Of a DNA stretch of 64,000 bases, positions 11,905-23,577 are shown piece after piece. The position numbers and the translations under genes were made by a program. The DNA lies in contig CM070900.1 of the NCBI GenBank assembly GCA_036417435.1, positions 31,907,496 to 31,971,495 on the forward strand, written 5' to 3'. Positions within the stretch are counted from its first letter, which is position 1, and each line of letters begins with the position of its first letter. The notes under the pieces are model-generated. The model did no database searches. It had not been told where the DNA came from and worked only from the letters and a program-made list of their open reading frames with translations. The DNA is from Inia geoffrensis. Its lineage: Eukaryota > Chordata > Mammalia > Artiodactyla > Iniidae.

Positions 11905-12180
11905 CATTATGGATGAAATGGCATTTAAACTGGGTCTTGATAAATGAGCAGAATAGTAAATATGTGGACCACAAAAGCAACCCATGTTGACTGAATATCA
12001 CAGGCAAGGCCTGAATACTCTCATTAAATAATTTAATTAGAAACCAGAGATTGAAGCAAATATGTTGGGTCTAGCTATGGACAACCGTGAGTGCCAGGAT
12101 AAGGCATTCGTCATTGATTTGGTAACTAAGAGAAACTGAAGGATCTTGAGCAGGAAACCTGACTAACAAGAGAAGACAGG
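11905..12180 (-). repeat. Possible L2-type LINE fragment, antisense
   Basis: GGCATTTAAACTGGGTCTTG, GCATTCGTCATTGATTTGG and GATCTTGAGCAGGAAACCTG resemble the internal part of antisense L2. Weak match. Confidence 0.35.
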
Positions 12181-13216
12181 AAGTCTACTCGGATTTGTAG
12201 GAATGATGTTAAAAGACTACTTTGATAATCTAAGGAAGAAGAAATAAAACTCTAAACTGAGGGGAACTAGTTATAACAGATGTCAGATAACTATTGGTAC
12301 AACTAACACTTAGCTAATTTCCCCAGAGAAATACAATCAAAATAAATGTGCTAAAGAAAATCATATATTATAGGGGAGGCCAGCTGAAGAAACTACATGC
12401 ATGAATGTGTTTGTGTAATTTCTTTTCTTTTGCTTTCAATGCTACTTTTTTAAAGTATGATAATTACCAATTTCTGTGTACCATAAAATTATAGAAAGAC
12501 ACAAGCAATTTTGGCTTAACTACAAATTAACACACACAAATTCATCAAGGGTGCTTGTGTGTGATACCTCCCCTACTAATATGTCTAAAAGACCACCTAC
12601 TCTCTCAAGAATAGTATCTGTAGAAGACAAGGAGGAAACAAGTTCTCCTCAAGAACGCTTTTTCTTTCTCCTACAGCAACATTAATTACATTGTCGGCTT
12701 GAGTGAAAAGAATGAGACAGGCAGAGGCAATCTGATTCTCATCCTGTTTAAACTTCTCAGTTCCAAAATGAAGTCAAGAGTTAGGGAAAAGGGAGAAGTC
12801 TCCTTCCTCGTTTAGAGATAAATGGGAAGTCCAACTCCTGAATAGTCTTTTTTAAAAAAAGGTTACTCTCCAGAACTCACTTGTCTCTTTTTAAAAGTAT
12901 TACTAATTCAGCCTCTCACATGATACCCACAGGCTGTGAGCGATGTTTTTAATCAGGAGACACTCCCACCTTCAGCACTGCTATGCATCATCTGTTGTGC
13001 CTCTGACCCTGTGCTGAAAGAAGATGTATCTGTAAAGTGCTTAGGAGCTGCCAAGACTTCCACACAAATTTTTAAGCTGAACTTTTGCTTCAAGCCAGTG
13101 TTCTTACTTCCTAGCTCTGCTGTTTTGTGTGGCTTGCCAGACAACCCCAAGGATAAGCTCATTTCAACAAGCATCTATTTGTTAGAGCTGTGACTCACAG
13201 AATGGTCTTGATATTT

Positions 13217-13219
<3 letters not shown>
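12181..13219. other. Unique sequence
   Basis: Nothing recognised. The segment 12930-13195 is open on both strands (85 and 73 codons) and somewhat richer in GC, but shows no protein family. Confidence 0.45.

Positions 13220-13257
<38 letters not shown>
13220..13257 (+). repeat. (AC)19 dinucleotide microsatellite
   Basis: An uninterrupted AC tract of 38 bases is flanked by ATATTTCAT and GTATCTCC. Tracts this long are usually length-polymorphic. Confidence 0.97.
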
Positions 13258-13259
<2 letters not shown>

Positions 13260-13469
13260 ATCTCCACAGGAGAGAAGGGAGGAAAGGGGGGAAAACCTGA
13301 GGAAAGAAAAAAAGTATATGAAGTGTGAATATCTAGATCACCCAGTGAAGGGAGCGTTAAGAAGTATGACACATGGATGTGAAATGGAGAGGCTGAGAGG
13401 AAAAGAGGTATGTGATTTGCACCAGAGATCTAAACACTCTGAACATGACATGTAGTAAAGGGAGTTTAA

Positions 13470-13674
13470 ATACAGATCATAGGGGCTTCCCTGGTGGCAC
13501 GGCGGTTGAGAGTCCACCTGCCGAGGCGGGGGACGCGGGTTCGTGCCCCAGTCCAGGAGGATCCCACATGCCGCGGAGCGGCTGGACCCATGAGCCGTGG
13601 CCGCTGAGCCTGCGCGTCCGGAGCCTGTGCTTCGCAGCGGGAGAGGCCACAACAGTGAGAGGCCCGCGTACCGC

Positions 13675-13734
<60 letters not shown>

Positions 13735-13742
13735 CAGATCAT
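13470..13742 (+). mobile_element. CHR-type SINE with long A/(TA)n tail and perfect duplication
   Basis: A sense-strand CHR SINE runs 13483-13675 and ends at the usual CCGC before the tail. A poly-A run (about 13676-13702) grades into a pure (TA)n run (about 13702-13730). ATACAGATCAT is repeated exactly at 13470-13480 and 13732-13742. The Pol III A box (TGGCACGGCGG, 13495-13505) and B box (GGTTCGTGCCC, 13538-13548) remain recognisable. The 159- and 134-codon frames here are SINE and tail artefacts. Confidence 0.96.
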
Positions 13743-15112
13743 GTTCAGTCGAGAGATTTGCTTTTTTTCCCTCTCCTTTGAGTTGTGAATTCACAACTTT
13801 CTTTTCCCCAAATAAAGGCTTTTATTTAATCAGATTAGATAAAATGAGTGGAATGAAAAGAAAAAGGCTTTTTTATTACTCATTTCTCTAACACAATTTT
13901 TTTATCTCAAAGTAAATAGATTCAAATAATCGCTTATTAAAATTAGCTGGGACAAAGTTATAAAAAACCCAAAACATGAATGATTTTATGAGGACTAATA
14001 TGTTTCACCAAATACCACCCTCTTCGCACCTACACTGCTCTGATGGCTCACATGATTTTTTCAGGTATGTTTTTAGAGTACGTTCTTAAAAATGTTAGTT
14101 TAAATGTCAATTTTTTTAACAGAAGCTTAGATACACTAGTGAGTATTAACTTTATAGAAATAAATCTATTCACCAATGTTCTGTCTACAGATTTTCTGTG
14201 ACACTCCAGTGAGACCCAAAAGTGCTACCACTTTCCAAATTCAAGTTAGCGTACATGGGCTGGGATATAACAGTTTCTCCATTATCTGCTTCATAACCTG
14301 AGTCTTAAAGGTCCGTTAATGATGACAAACAGAAAAAGAAAAAAAAAAAAGGGAGTAGGCAAACAAAAAAGTTTTATTGTCAATTTAAAAAAAAACATAA
14401 CTGGTCCTGATAGGATTCTTCCTGATTTTAAAAAGGAAAGTGCATTTACCAATTTTTCTAATCTCTTTAAAGTTTTTCAGTAGTTTTAAATTAAATCCCT
14501 TTCACCCTTATCTTTTCATCCATCAGAAAATCCAAAGGGTATTTGAATTCAGACATCTATTGCACCAAAGATCTTTCATTACAAGGCACAAACAAGCACT
14601 TTTATTGAACAAGAACCCAATTACTTAACCCTGCTTCAGGTTTCATTCTACCCTGAGGCATCTACCCTGACAGAAGCCTACTAATCTCTTCTGATGGACA
14701 TTGGTATATATCAGTTCTGATACACAGAGATGATTCCTAACCTTCTTGTAGAGAACCACTGATTAAGTAAACTGAGATGCCCGTCTCAGCGTCCTTGGAC
14801 CCATGAATAGCAATGAGAAAGAGTGCAGGCAGATACGGACCCTTTCCTCCTCTGTGTATGGCACAGGGAAAGAGAAAAGCAAAAAAGAGGAGTATTTTCT
14901 CTGAGAAGATAACCAGCATTTACCAAACTCTTGTACTGGCATTGCCTAAGGTTCTCTCTAATGTGTTTCTACTCTTTAAATTACTGTCATACTCCCCACA
15001 TTTTTACTAGAAGAGACGAAAATCCATTACTTAAAGCTCTTGTACCTTTGCTGCTGCCATTCTTTTTTTTTTTTTAAACTTATAGACAATGGTAATAACT
15101 CGACCTTTACGT
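13743..15112. other. Unique AT-rich sequence
   Basis: Nothing recognised apart from an A run near 14337-14350 and a T run near 15064-15075. Confidence 0.5.
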
Positions 15113-15283
15113 CAGTAATTCTCAACCCTGAATGGGCATCAGAATAACCCAGGAACTTTAAAGAAGCCCGAGACCCATTTCTAGAGGTTCTGACCTAATT
15201 CTTCAGGGCTGGGACCAGAGCATTATTATTTTTTAAAAGCTCTCCAAATGACTGTAATACACAGCTAAGGTTGAGAAGCACTG
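15113..15283 (+). mobile_element. MER5A-type hAT-Charlie DNA transposon
   Basis: Terminal inverted repeats are visible: CAGTAATTCTCAACCCTG at the left and AAGGTTGAGAAGCACTG at the right. The inside includes GGGCATCAGAATAACCCAGG, GAGGTTCTGACCTAATTC and TTTTTTAAAAGCTCTCCAAA, all MER5A hallmarks. At about 170 bases it is the usual size for this non-autonomous family. No transposase is encoded. Confidence 0.88.
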
Positions 15284-16384
15284 CTTGGTGTAAATAGCAA
15301 CAAATGTATTTGTTAATTATCAAGTTAGAATTATGAAGAGGTCTTAGGAATCACTTAGTCTAGCTTCACTTCCAATGCAGGAATATCCTAAAGAAAAGGC
15401 TCTGAAAAGTTACATTGATGAACACATTGTTACCTCACAAGAAAGGCCATTTCTTTGGTTTCCTTTTAACATTAAATTTTTAGAAAAAGTCCCCAAGATA
15501 CTTCAAAGTATCCATACACAAGACTGCTCATGACAACACTGTACACATTATCAAATAAACTCAATAATTTAATATCCACCAATAAGGAACCAATGGGAGA
15601 TTATATATGTATATCAAAGAGAGAGGGTTCAGAACAGGGAACAGGGAGAATACCTTCAGTGTAAAATATTTTAAGGATGTACCTATCATATATGTACACT
15701 TATATGCAGAACACCTTCCTGAAGGATACTATAAATAGTGGTTTCCAGAAAGATGAGGCCAGGCTTTTTAGTTTACACCTTTTTAATTATTTCTATTTTC
15801 TAATCATTTGTATGAACTACTTTCTTGTATTTCAATTAGCAGAGTATCAATTAGTATCTAATTATTTAGATACTGGGATAAAAGACCACTTGTGTTTCTT
15901 TTTCTGAAGTTTTCAGTATCCTTCTAGCACTTATATGAAATCTGCTACCCACGCTTTTCCTTGAGCTACTATTTGGAGCTACATAGAATGAAGTTACAAG
16001 TCTCCTGCATGATAGCCTTTTAGCTATTTGAAAGAACACAATAATGTTTTCCCTTGGTGGAAAGTCATTTTTTCTATTCTTCTTCATATTCCTTCAAAGA
16101 CTGTGTATTATGGACTTCGTATTAATGTGTGAGAATTAAAGAATATGGAAATAATTTCACAAGTAACTGCCATTAAAAGCTTATATTCAATCAAGGAGAT
16201 AAAAATAACATAAAAATAAAAGATAAAAGATAGTAATTTTGTTACAAGTTTATTTATAACCAGAGAAAATGAGTGCACGTAGGGGTGTCTATTTTTTCAA
16301 GATGGTGGGCAGTAAATAGGAGAGTGAAGTTGGTAAACAGGCATGGAACACTTTTATGAAAATTTATTTTTCAAGGTAACAAAG
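15284..16384. other. Unique sequence
   Basis: No gene seen. GAGGTCTTAGGAATCACTTAG near 15339 weakly resembles an old SINE-type repeat. Confidence 0.45.
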
Positions 16385-16500
16385 CATTTTTATGTGTTAT
16401 TTTACTGCAGTTTTATAGAAGTACCAGATATTATTATCACCATTTTATAGCTGCAGAAATGGAAGCTCATATGATAATGGTTGTAAGGTCTTTTTTTTCC
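16385..16500 (+). repeat. MIR SINE fragment
   Basis: ATTATTATCACCATTTTATA followed by GCTGCAGAAATGGAAGCTCA matches the centre of MIR. Confidence 0.6.
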
Positions 16501-16699
16501 TCTGTGCTCTGATTCATCAATGTTGCTCGGCAAGAGTCAAGAATTAAAGACATTTCCTAAATGCGCTCTGATCAGTACAGAGGCGAGTGGCACTTCTGGG
16601 TCCACTGATGTTAACACTAACACCTCTGATAATTTGCTTTCTACAGTAGAAAGAGTGGGGGGAAATGGTCAAAGCAGGAGTGAAGTATGTGGGGGAATG

Positions 16700-16895
16700 A
16701 GCCCCTAAGTCTGCCTGGAAGAGGCAATGACAGCTTCAGAGAGGAAGAGTGTTGGCTTGAGATGACATCTGAAGGGCAAAGAAGAGTCTTTCAGGGGCAC
16801 AAACAGTGAGGGCTTCATTTTAGGCAGAGGCAACAGCACAACCAGAAACCCTGCATGTTGAGGCACTATGGGCGCTTTCGTATTGTTTAGAGTTG
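16700..16895 (-). repeat. Possible L2-type LINE fragment, antisense
   Basis: GAAGAGGCAATGACAGCTTC, GGCTTGAGATGACATCTGAAG and GGCAGAGGCAACAGCACAAC resemble antisense L2 internal sequence. Weak. Confidence 0.4.
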
Positions 16896-17135
16896 CAAGG
16901 ACAGGAACAGAGAGACAAATGGGAGTGAGATTAGAAAGGGAGACATTAGACCAACCATTAGTATCTTGGAAATTTGAATTTGACTCTATTGACACTGGAA
17001 ATAAACAAAATAATAACTCACTTTATGTCCCAGAAAATACTTGTGTATTTGTTAGAAGCTGAAAAGGAATTAGGGCACGCGTAATAGGAGCACTCTCGGC
17101 TAAAATAAAACGTCCACGTAAATAGGGGCAGCTTG

Positions 17136-17329
17136 GGCTTCCCTGGTGGCACAGTGGTTGAGAGTCCGCCTGCAGATGCAAGGGACACAGGTTCTTGCTC
17201 CGGTCCGGGAAGATCCCACATGCCACGGAGCGGCTGGGCCCATGAGCCATGGCCGCTGAGCCTGCGCGTCCGGAGCCTGTGCTCTGCAACAGGGGAGGCC
17301 GCGACAGTGAGAGGCCCGCGTACCGCAAA

Positions 17330-17361
<32 letters not shown>

Positions 17362-17390
17362 CACACACACACACATATATATATATATAG
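17136..17390 (+). mobile_element. CHR-type SINE with (TA)n(CA)n(TA)n tail
   Basis: A sense CHR SINE starts at GGGCTTCCCTGGTGGCACAG and runs to GCGTACCGC, then an A run (17327-17347) followed by TA, CA and TA runs up to 17389. Short flanks TAGGGGCAG and TAGGCAG may be a worn duplication, but this is not clear. Confidence 0.93.
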
Positions 17391-18566
17391 GCAGTTTTTA
17401 AGTTGAAATGACAATTTATTACTTTTGCAATTTTTACTCCCTATTGGGAACACTGTCATACACTTTTGTGAGAAATGACTGTCTTTTTTATTACGTTATG
17501 AATGGTATAGAAGAGTCAATAGGTGCCTAATATGACTGTTTATGGTTAGAATTGCTTTCAAATTTGTTTTGGCATAATACTTCCATCAGAACTTTCTAAG
17601 TCAGTTAGTAAAAAACATGGAATACTTCCATTAGAGGTCATTTATTATAGGCTATTTACTACAATTTCTTTGCTTTCAATTTCTTGTCAAATGAAAGGCC
17701 ATATCTCAGCTTCTCCTGAACAATTTGGAGCTTTAGCTTCTATAGTACAGTTGTCTACTGCATATTCTAAAATTGGGATCCCTACTGGGAACTACAGGAA
17801 TCCATGGTAAATAAAGAAGATACACAGGAATATGTATGAGAAGAGAATTTTTTTTTTCTTCTTAGTTTTAACATTCTTTAAGATAGCGTGCTGGCTTCCT
17901 CTGATGTGGGAACATTCTTCAAAAGACACTAAATTTAAGGTTTTAAACAATATTCTGAAATGCTTATACAACATTCATTTTTGAGATTCAAAAAAGTATG
18001 GGTTAATAGGTAGTTTCAGACAATAACAGAACAAAGCCATTATATTTGGAGTATGAGACCAAAATATTTTTGTGAGATCCAGTGTTCAGGATTACACTGG
18101 TTACTTTTATTTGATAGAAGTATAATTTATGGCATCAGTATGTAGATTAATTATGACTGTTTCATGTTTTATTGTCAAATTTCCTTGGCTAATAAAGCCA
18201 TAGATAATGAAGCTGGCAGATGAGATCATTTTCTGGAGTTTTCAAGGTCAATATGTCAATTAAGATTGTGGGCTAATTCATTAGTACTAGAAAAAAAATG
18301 AACATGTTGAGCTACAGGAGATTGCAAGCCTGGGATATCAAACAACTGTACTGACTTATGACAGCCTCAAGTTCTCTATTTTGTGAAGTGATTTAGAGGG
18401 GCAAATTACTTTTTCACTAATTTGACAAAGATGAAACTTTCTAAAACTGCATAATGTAGGTTCAAATACTGCTGCATCATATAAATCAGTGAACCATGAT
18501 ACATATATTGAGCCAAATTCTCCAAGAACATAAATTTTGTTTCATTTGGCAGCAGTATAAATTTGT
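17391..18566. other. Unique AT-rich sequence
   Basis: Nothing recognised in this 1.2 kb. Confidence 0.5.
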
Positions 18567-18740
18567 TTAATGCATTCATTCATTGGACAAGGATTTACAA
18601 TCTACCGAGTATGTACTCTGCACAAGATTCTCTGTTCAGCCACCTGGGAGGCAAAACAAAAAAAAGGCAGCCATAGTCTTCACTCTCACATAACTTACAG
18701 AGACAGATATTAAACAAGTACATAATTAGTGTTAATTATA
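18567..18740 (-). repeat. L2 LINE 3' end, antisense
   Basis: TGCATTCATTCATTGGACAA, TCTACCGAGTATGTACTCTG and GACAGATATTAAACAAGTAC are the expected antisense L2 blocks. Confidence 0.65.
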
Positions 18741-18867
18741 GTTGGCATAAGTACCACAAAGGGAAAGCTTGCATGATGTGATAGGATACAGTTGTTATTA
18801 TATAGTACCTTAAAAATGTGTGGTCTGAACATATTCATAGATGCTAATTTACTAATTAAATGTAATT

Positions 18868-18960
18868 GAGTATTTATTGAGAACCTACTATAGTCCATTC
18901 ATTCTATGGGTGCTGAGGATATAAGGAAATCACACAGTGTAACTGGGGAAAAGGATACAT
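18868..18960 (-). repeat. L2 LINE 3' end, antisense
   Basis: GAGTATTTATTGAGAACCTA followed by GGGTGCTGAGGATATAAGG fits the antisense L2 terminus; a second fragment in the same orientation 300 bases after the first. Confidence 0.55.
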
Positions 18961-19039
18961 GCACAGCAAAATGCAAAAGTTATGGAAGCACAGACAAAAG
19001 GGTGGCCCCTGAGATTAAAAATGAAGACTTTAGAAGGAA

Positions 19040-19158
19040 TCTCATTCATTCATTTATTCATGCATTCCTTGAACATCTGTCAGATTTCAAACACGGTACT
19101 TTGGGTCAGAAATTTCTGTCAATAAAACACAACTTCTGTCCATAAAGGATGTCCAATC
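19040..19158 (-). repeat. L2 LINE 3' end, antisense
   Basis: TCATTCATTTATTCATGCAT, CTTGAACATCTGTCAGATTT and a block near CTTCTGTCCATAAAGGATGT fit a third antisense L2 end, abutting a MER20 element. Confidence 0.5.
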
Positions 19159-19160
19159 AA

Positions 19161-19390
19161 GATGAGTTTCCCCTCAGGGGACCTAAGGCCATGTCTGGAG
19201 ACATTTTTCTTTGTCATGACTGGGGAGAGGGCTCTACTGCCATCCACTGGATAGAGGTCAGAGATGCTGTTAAACGTCCTACAACGTAAAGGACATTTTG
19301 CACACACAACAAATATTTTTCCTCACAATGGATAATTATCCATCCCAAAACGTCAACAGGGCCAAGGGTGATAAACCCTTGAGAACCACA
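19161..19390 (-). mobile_element. MER20-type hAT-Charlie DNA transposon, antisense
   Basis: The element includes GGCCATGTCTGGAGACATTT, TTGTCATGACTGGGGAGAGG, CCATCCACTGGATAGAGGTC, GATGCTGTTAAACGTCCTAC and, at the end, CCTTGAGAACCACA. This is the reverse of the copy at 57929-58143. Non-autonomous, no coding capacity. Confidence 0.88.
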
Positions 19391-19842
19391 GAGAAATAAG
19401 TATCAATTACAGTCCAGTAGTACTAGTGTTGAAATGTGGCTGTGGTTTAAAAAATTCAGTAAAGGATAGATTGTGATGAAAGAAAGAGAATAGGCAAGGA
19501 AGATCATTTGGCTTGGCATGCTGCTATTGCAAACTATGGTGAGATGCTGGAAAGACCTGGGCTAGGACTATCAAAATGAAGATATATAGCAAGGTTAATT
19601 TTAAAAATTCATGTGAGAGGAAATCTGAGAGGTAAAATAAGTACTGCTTTACTCAGCAATTATGTGGTGGAAATTTTCAGGGAGAAAGGGCTGAAGCAGA
19701 TGGAAGGGGCAGTGATTTCCTTAAGATTTGTTTAGTTTCGGAGGTAGGTTATAGCGTTAACACTAACAAACATTGAAACACAGGAGGAGGAGCAGGTTTG
19801 GAGGGATATTAACAATGATAATAAAGATAATCCTTACACCAA
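19391..19842. other. Mostly unidentified sequence
   Basis: The text 19480-19690 faintly resembles antisense L2 (GATCATTTGGCTTGGCATGC), but I would not assign it. Confidence 0.4.
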
Positions 19843-20347
19843 TAGTCCCTGACTTATGATGGCTCGACTGAAAATTTTTTGACTTTACAATGGGGCAAAA
19901 GCAATATGCATTCAGTAGAAACCATACTTCAAATTTTGAATTTTGATTTTCCTGGGCTAGCAATATGCGGTACAATGCTCTGTTGTGATGCTGGGCAGTG
20001 GCAGCGAACCGCAGCAGCCAGTCAGCCATGCCATCATGAGGGTAGAGAACCAATACACTTACCACCATTCTGTATCCATATGACCATTCTGTTTTCCACT
20101 TTCGGTACAGTATTCAATAAATTAAATGAGATATTCAACACTTTATTATACAATAGGATTTGTGTTGGACCATTTTGCTCAACAGTAAGCTAATTTAAGT
20201 GTTCTGAACACATTTAAGGCAGGCTAGGCTAAGCTAAGATGCTCAGTAGGTTACCTGTAGTAAATGCATTTTCAGACTTACAATATTTTCAAATTACAAT
20301 GGGTTTACTGAGACATAACCCCATCATAAGTTGAGGAAGATTTGTAT
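19843..20347 (+). mobile_element. Tigger-type (TcMar) DNA transposon, non-autonomous
   Basis: Inverted ends are visible: AGTCCCTGACTTATGATGG at the left and CCCATCATAAGTTGAGGA at the right. The inside contains GCATTCAGTAGAAACCATAC, GCTGGGCAGTGGCAGCGAAC and GGCAGGCTAGGCTAAGCTAAG, a familiar mammalian Tigger-related sequence. A 104-codon plus-strand frame is not transposase. Confidence 0.82.
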
Positions 20348-20437
20348 GCTATCATGTGTTAGTGTGCTAGTCAGAGCAAACATTATTAAATTTGTCATAA
20401 CTGTTGATACGGAGGTAGTGCTATTTAAAGTTAGTAT

Positions 20438-20662
20438 AGTTGAGCCTTGAACTAGCGTAGGGCTTAGGGGCACTGACCTCCCCAGCCCAAACAGTTAAAA
20501 CTCCTCGTATAACTTTACCATCAGCCCTCTGTATCTGCGGTTCCACATCCACTGATTCAACCAACCTCCAAATGCATGTACTGTAGCACATATTTACTGA
20601 AAAAAATCCAGTATAAGTGGACCTGTGCAGTTCAAACCTGTTTTGCTGAAGTGTCAGCTGTA
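20438..20662 (+). mobile_element. Second Tigger-type MITE
   Basis: Left end AGTTGAGCCTTGAAC and right end GTTCAAACCTGTTTTGCTGA are inverted and imperfect. Internal blocks CAGCCCTCTGTATCTGCGG, CCACATCCACTGATTCAACC and CAGTATAAGTGGACCTGTGC are typical of this short mammalian pogo/Tigger-derived family. It sits 90 bases from the previous element. Confidence 0.78.
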
Positions 20663-20675
20663 CTGTTATCCACAA

Positions 20676-20805
20676 TTTTTAAGACAGGGTAAGAAATTTC
20701 AAATAAATTACTCAAGGTCACACTGCTTATAAGAGGCAATATCCAGACTCCAACTGAGATTTATTTTGTCTTAAAGCTGAGGTTTGCAACCTCTATGCTC
20801 TATTG
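20676..20805 (+). repeat. MIR SINE 3' part
   Basis: ACTCAAGGTCACACTGCTTA, TAAGAGGCAATATCCAGACT and CAACCTCTATGCTCT match the second half of MIR in order. Confidence 0.6.
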
Positions 20806-21434
20806 GATAAGCAAGGAGACTGGACAATCCAGGTGGAGTTTTCACACTCCGGATTCAGACTGCCTGGCTTCTCCAAACAGCAAAACCTGGTGTAAAAGCT
20901 TGTATACTACTAGCTTATTAGGGAGTACAATTCCAGGGAAGGTGCAGTGAGGAGAAATTTGAGTGAGTCATTGATGTAGGGAAAGCAATCATTCAATATT
21001 AAATCAAGCACACTTGACATCCTGATTAAAGGAGAATCCTCTGAGAGGCCATTTAAACTTTGCATTTCAGGACAGTCCATGCAGAAGAAGAAAAGGAGAC
21101 TATCCAACAAGGTCTCAACAACATTAGTGAAATATTCACTCCAAAACCTTTAATTTTCATGTACAATTATCCTTTAATTCTCCTTCCAGCTTGCTCATAC
21201 AGAGATAACCAAGCGACCCTCAGTGGCAGCAGAGACGACTTGGGGCAGGAAGCAAGAGAAATACAGCATGCCATGTGCAGAAGACAAGATACTGCTGAGC
21301 TGTGCCTGTGAGAATCAACCACAAGGAAGCTAAGGCAAAATAAGTGGCCAAGTCCTGGAGACAAGTGCATTTGGGAAGCTATGCAATGGTATGTAAGAAG
21401 TAGCTGATATAGCTGATCTCTACAAATTATCAGT
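20806..21434. other. Unique sequence
   Basis: No repeat or gene recognised. Opposing frames of 83 and 91 codons overlap at 21167-21311; neither has family features. Confidence 0.45.
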
Positions 21435-21615
21435 TTTGTCACTTTCTTAAGTTACTCCCCCTCCTGGGGTCTTAAATTTCCTCATCTGTAAAACAGAGAA
21501 AAATCATAGTACCTACCTTGTAGTGTTGTGAGGATTAAAAGATTTAATATATATCAATCAATTAAAACAGTACCAGCATAAGCACCAATGTATTATCTGT
21601 TACGGGCATCACTAC
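21435..21615 (-). repeat. MIR SINE, antisense
   Basis: TAAATTTCCTCATCTGTAAA, AGTACCTACCTTGTAGTGTT and GTGAGGATTAAAAGATTTAA are the standard antisense MIR blocks. Confidence 0.75.
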
Positions 21616-21991
21616 CACTGGTGCTGCTGAAAAAGAGAAAAACAGCCACTTATACCCAGGAACTGGCTGACTCAACAGCAAGGGTTTGGTGTTGTTAGGA
21701 GCTGACCTGGCACTCACAGCTAAGGGTGTTATGTTCTCTTGTGAATATAAACAATCTCAGAGAAAACACCAAGATCCAACAAGGTCACTTTTCACATTTG
21801 AAAAAATGTCAAATTGCAGAAGTAAATTGCCAAGGGCTGAACCAGGGAGAATATACCAGCACTGAAGGGACAGGCCAAATAAAAAGGACTGATCACTTTG
21901 TTCAATGAATAGATTTATCAGTAGTCATGTACGAGAAGAAGTAAGAGTTCAACTTATAGAAAGAAGGAGAGAGTTTTAAGAATGTCATGGT

Positions 21992-22198
21992 GGGGCTTCC
22001 CTGGTGGCGCAGTGGTTGAGCGTCCACCTGCCGATACAGGGGACACGGGTTCGTGCCCCGGTCCGGGAGGATCCCACGTGCCACGAAGAGGCTGGGCCCG
22101 TGGGCCATGGCCGCTGAGCCTGTGCGTCCAGAGCCTGTGCTCCGCAACGGGACAGGCCACAACAGTGAGAGGCCCGCATACCGCGGGAAAAAAAAAGA
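21992..22198 (+). mobile_element. CHR-type SINE
   Basis: A sense CHR SINE begins GGGCTTCCCTGGTGGCGCAG and ends GGCCCGCATACCGC with a short, impure A tail (GGGAAAAAAAAAG). A and B boxes can be read (TGGCGCAGTGG and GGTTCGTGCCC). No clear target-site duplication. Confidence 0.93.
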
Positions 22199-23564
22199 AT
22201 AGAAAGTCTGATAAGAGCACGATTGAAATGAGTGATGAATATGTCCAGGCTAGATAAACAAGAAAGGAAAGCCAGGTACAAAATAACCTATTAAGGGATC
22301 TCAAAGCTCTAAAGTCATTGGTGGTGGAGGAATAGAGGTAGTATAGAAGTTAATGGGAGGGGTTTGAAGTGGGAGGGGAGTTCAAGAGCTAGCTTCAGTA
22401 ACAATGCCAGTGAGGGAATTTGAAGGTTGGAAAGACAGATGATTTCAGATAAAGAGTTTAAGATTTTGGAAATACAACAGTTATGAGGATAGTAAGATGA
22501 ATACAATGGTCTAGAAATTTGGCCTTCAGGTCAGACAGGGTATGGAGGGAAGTTACTAGAAAAGGTGTCCAGGACCCTAGGGGTCAGCAAACGTATTGCA
22601 TGTTAACAGAAGACAAACTTTAAAAAGATTACTAAATATTAGTTATTTTATTTTCACAGGGAAAACAGGATTCCTACTATACTATAAAAATTAAAAAGGA
22701 AAAAGAAAACCCCTTTAACGTTTCATACCATAATTCAGAAAATTTACTCTTATTGTGTGATAACAATTCCATTAAACTATAGGTGAGAATTATTTTTACA
22801 TAACATTCATAGTCTACATACAGACACTACCTTCTGAAAAAGACGCCAAATAGATTTGTTTGTGCCAGAGAAGCCACACATATAGGGAAAAGCCTCACGC
22901 ATCTATTACGGTTTCTACAAAAAGAGCTGAACTAATTGCTGTTATCTACTGATATAACTGTAAAACAGATTCAAAAGATTTAAGAAGCTACATTGTCAAA
23001 TGAACAGTATATAATTCTTGTGTCACTATTCTATGCGAGAGATTCTAAATAGTAAAGGTGACTGGATAAATTTGGTGACCCTGGTAAATACTTGGTACTA
23101 AAAAAATGAAGTTTTATTTAGCCCTGCAAAGAAATTCAGTATTCTCATTCAGGAGAAATTTTAAAGAATGACTCATTATAAATTGTTCTTCCAGAACATC
23201 TGGCTTTTAGAGGTGATTTAGTAGGGCAAAAAGTAAAATATACACATATTTTACTTCCTACAAACAAGACTGTACTTTCCATCTATATTATAAAATAATA
23301 AATCATACTTCCAAAGAAAGAAGTTCCCTGATTACATTCCTGAGAAAATGCATGTGTGTTCATTCTTAACATATTAATTTTGCTACATTTGATAGGATCT
23401 TACTTTAAGCTTTGGCTTTGTCCTACTGCTGATCACAGACGCTGTGGGAATAATCAAAACCACTAAGATGAGATGGCAAAGAAATGCCAACATAATACTT
23501 AGGATATGTTGGTAAAGCCTGTGTTACCTGGGCAGTTTTGCTGTAACATGTAGAATTTTCTTTC
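22199..23564. other. Unique AT-rich sequence
   Basis: No gene seen. 22320-22560 is purine-rich on the + strand (GGAGGGGTTTGAAGTGGGAG) and might be an old antisense LINE, not assignable. Confidence 0.45.
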
Positions 23565-23577
23565 AAAAAATAAGGTG
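23565..23577 (+). repeat. Left target-site duplication of L1 copy 2
   Basis: AAAAAATAAGGTG precedes the 5' end of the L1. AAAAAATTAGGTG (27401-27413) follows its tail, 12 of 13 bases matching. Confidence 0.75.
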
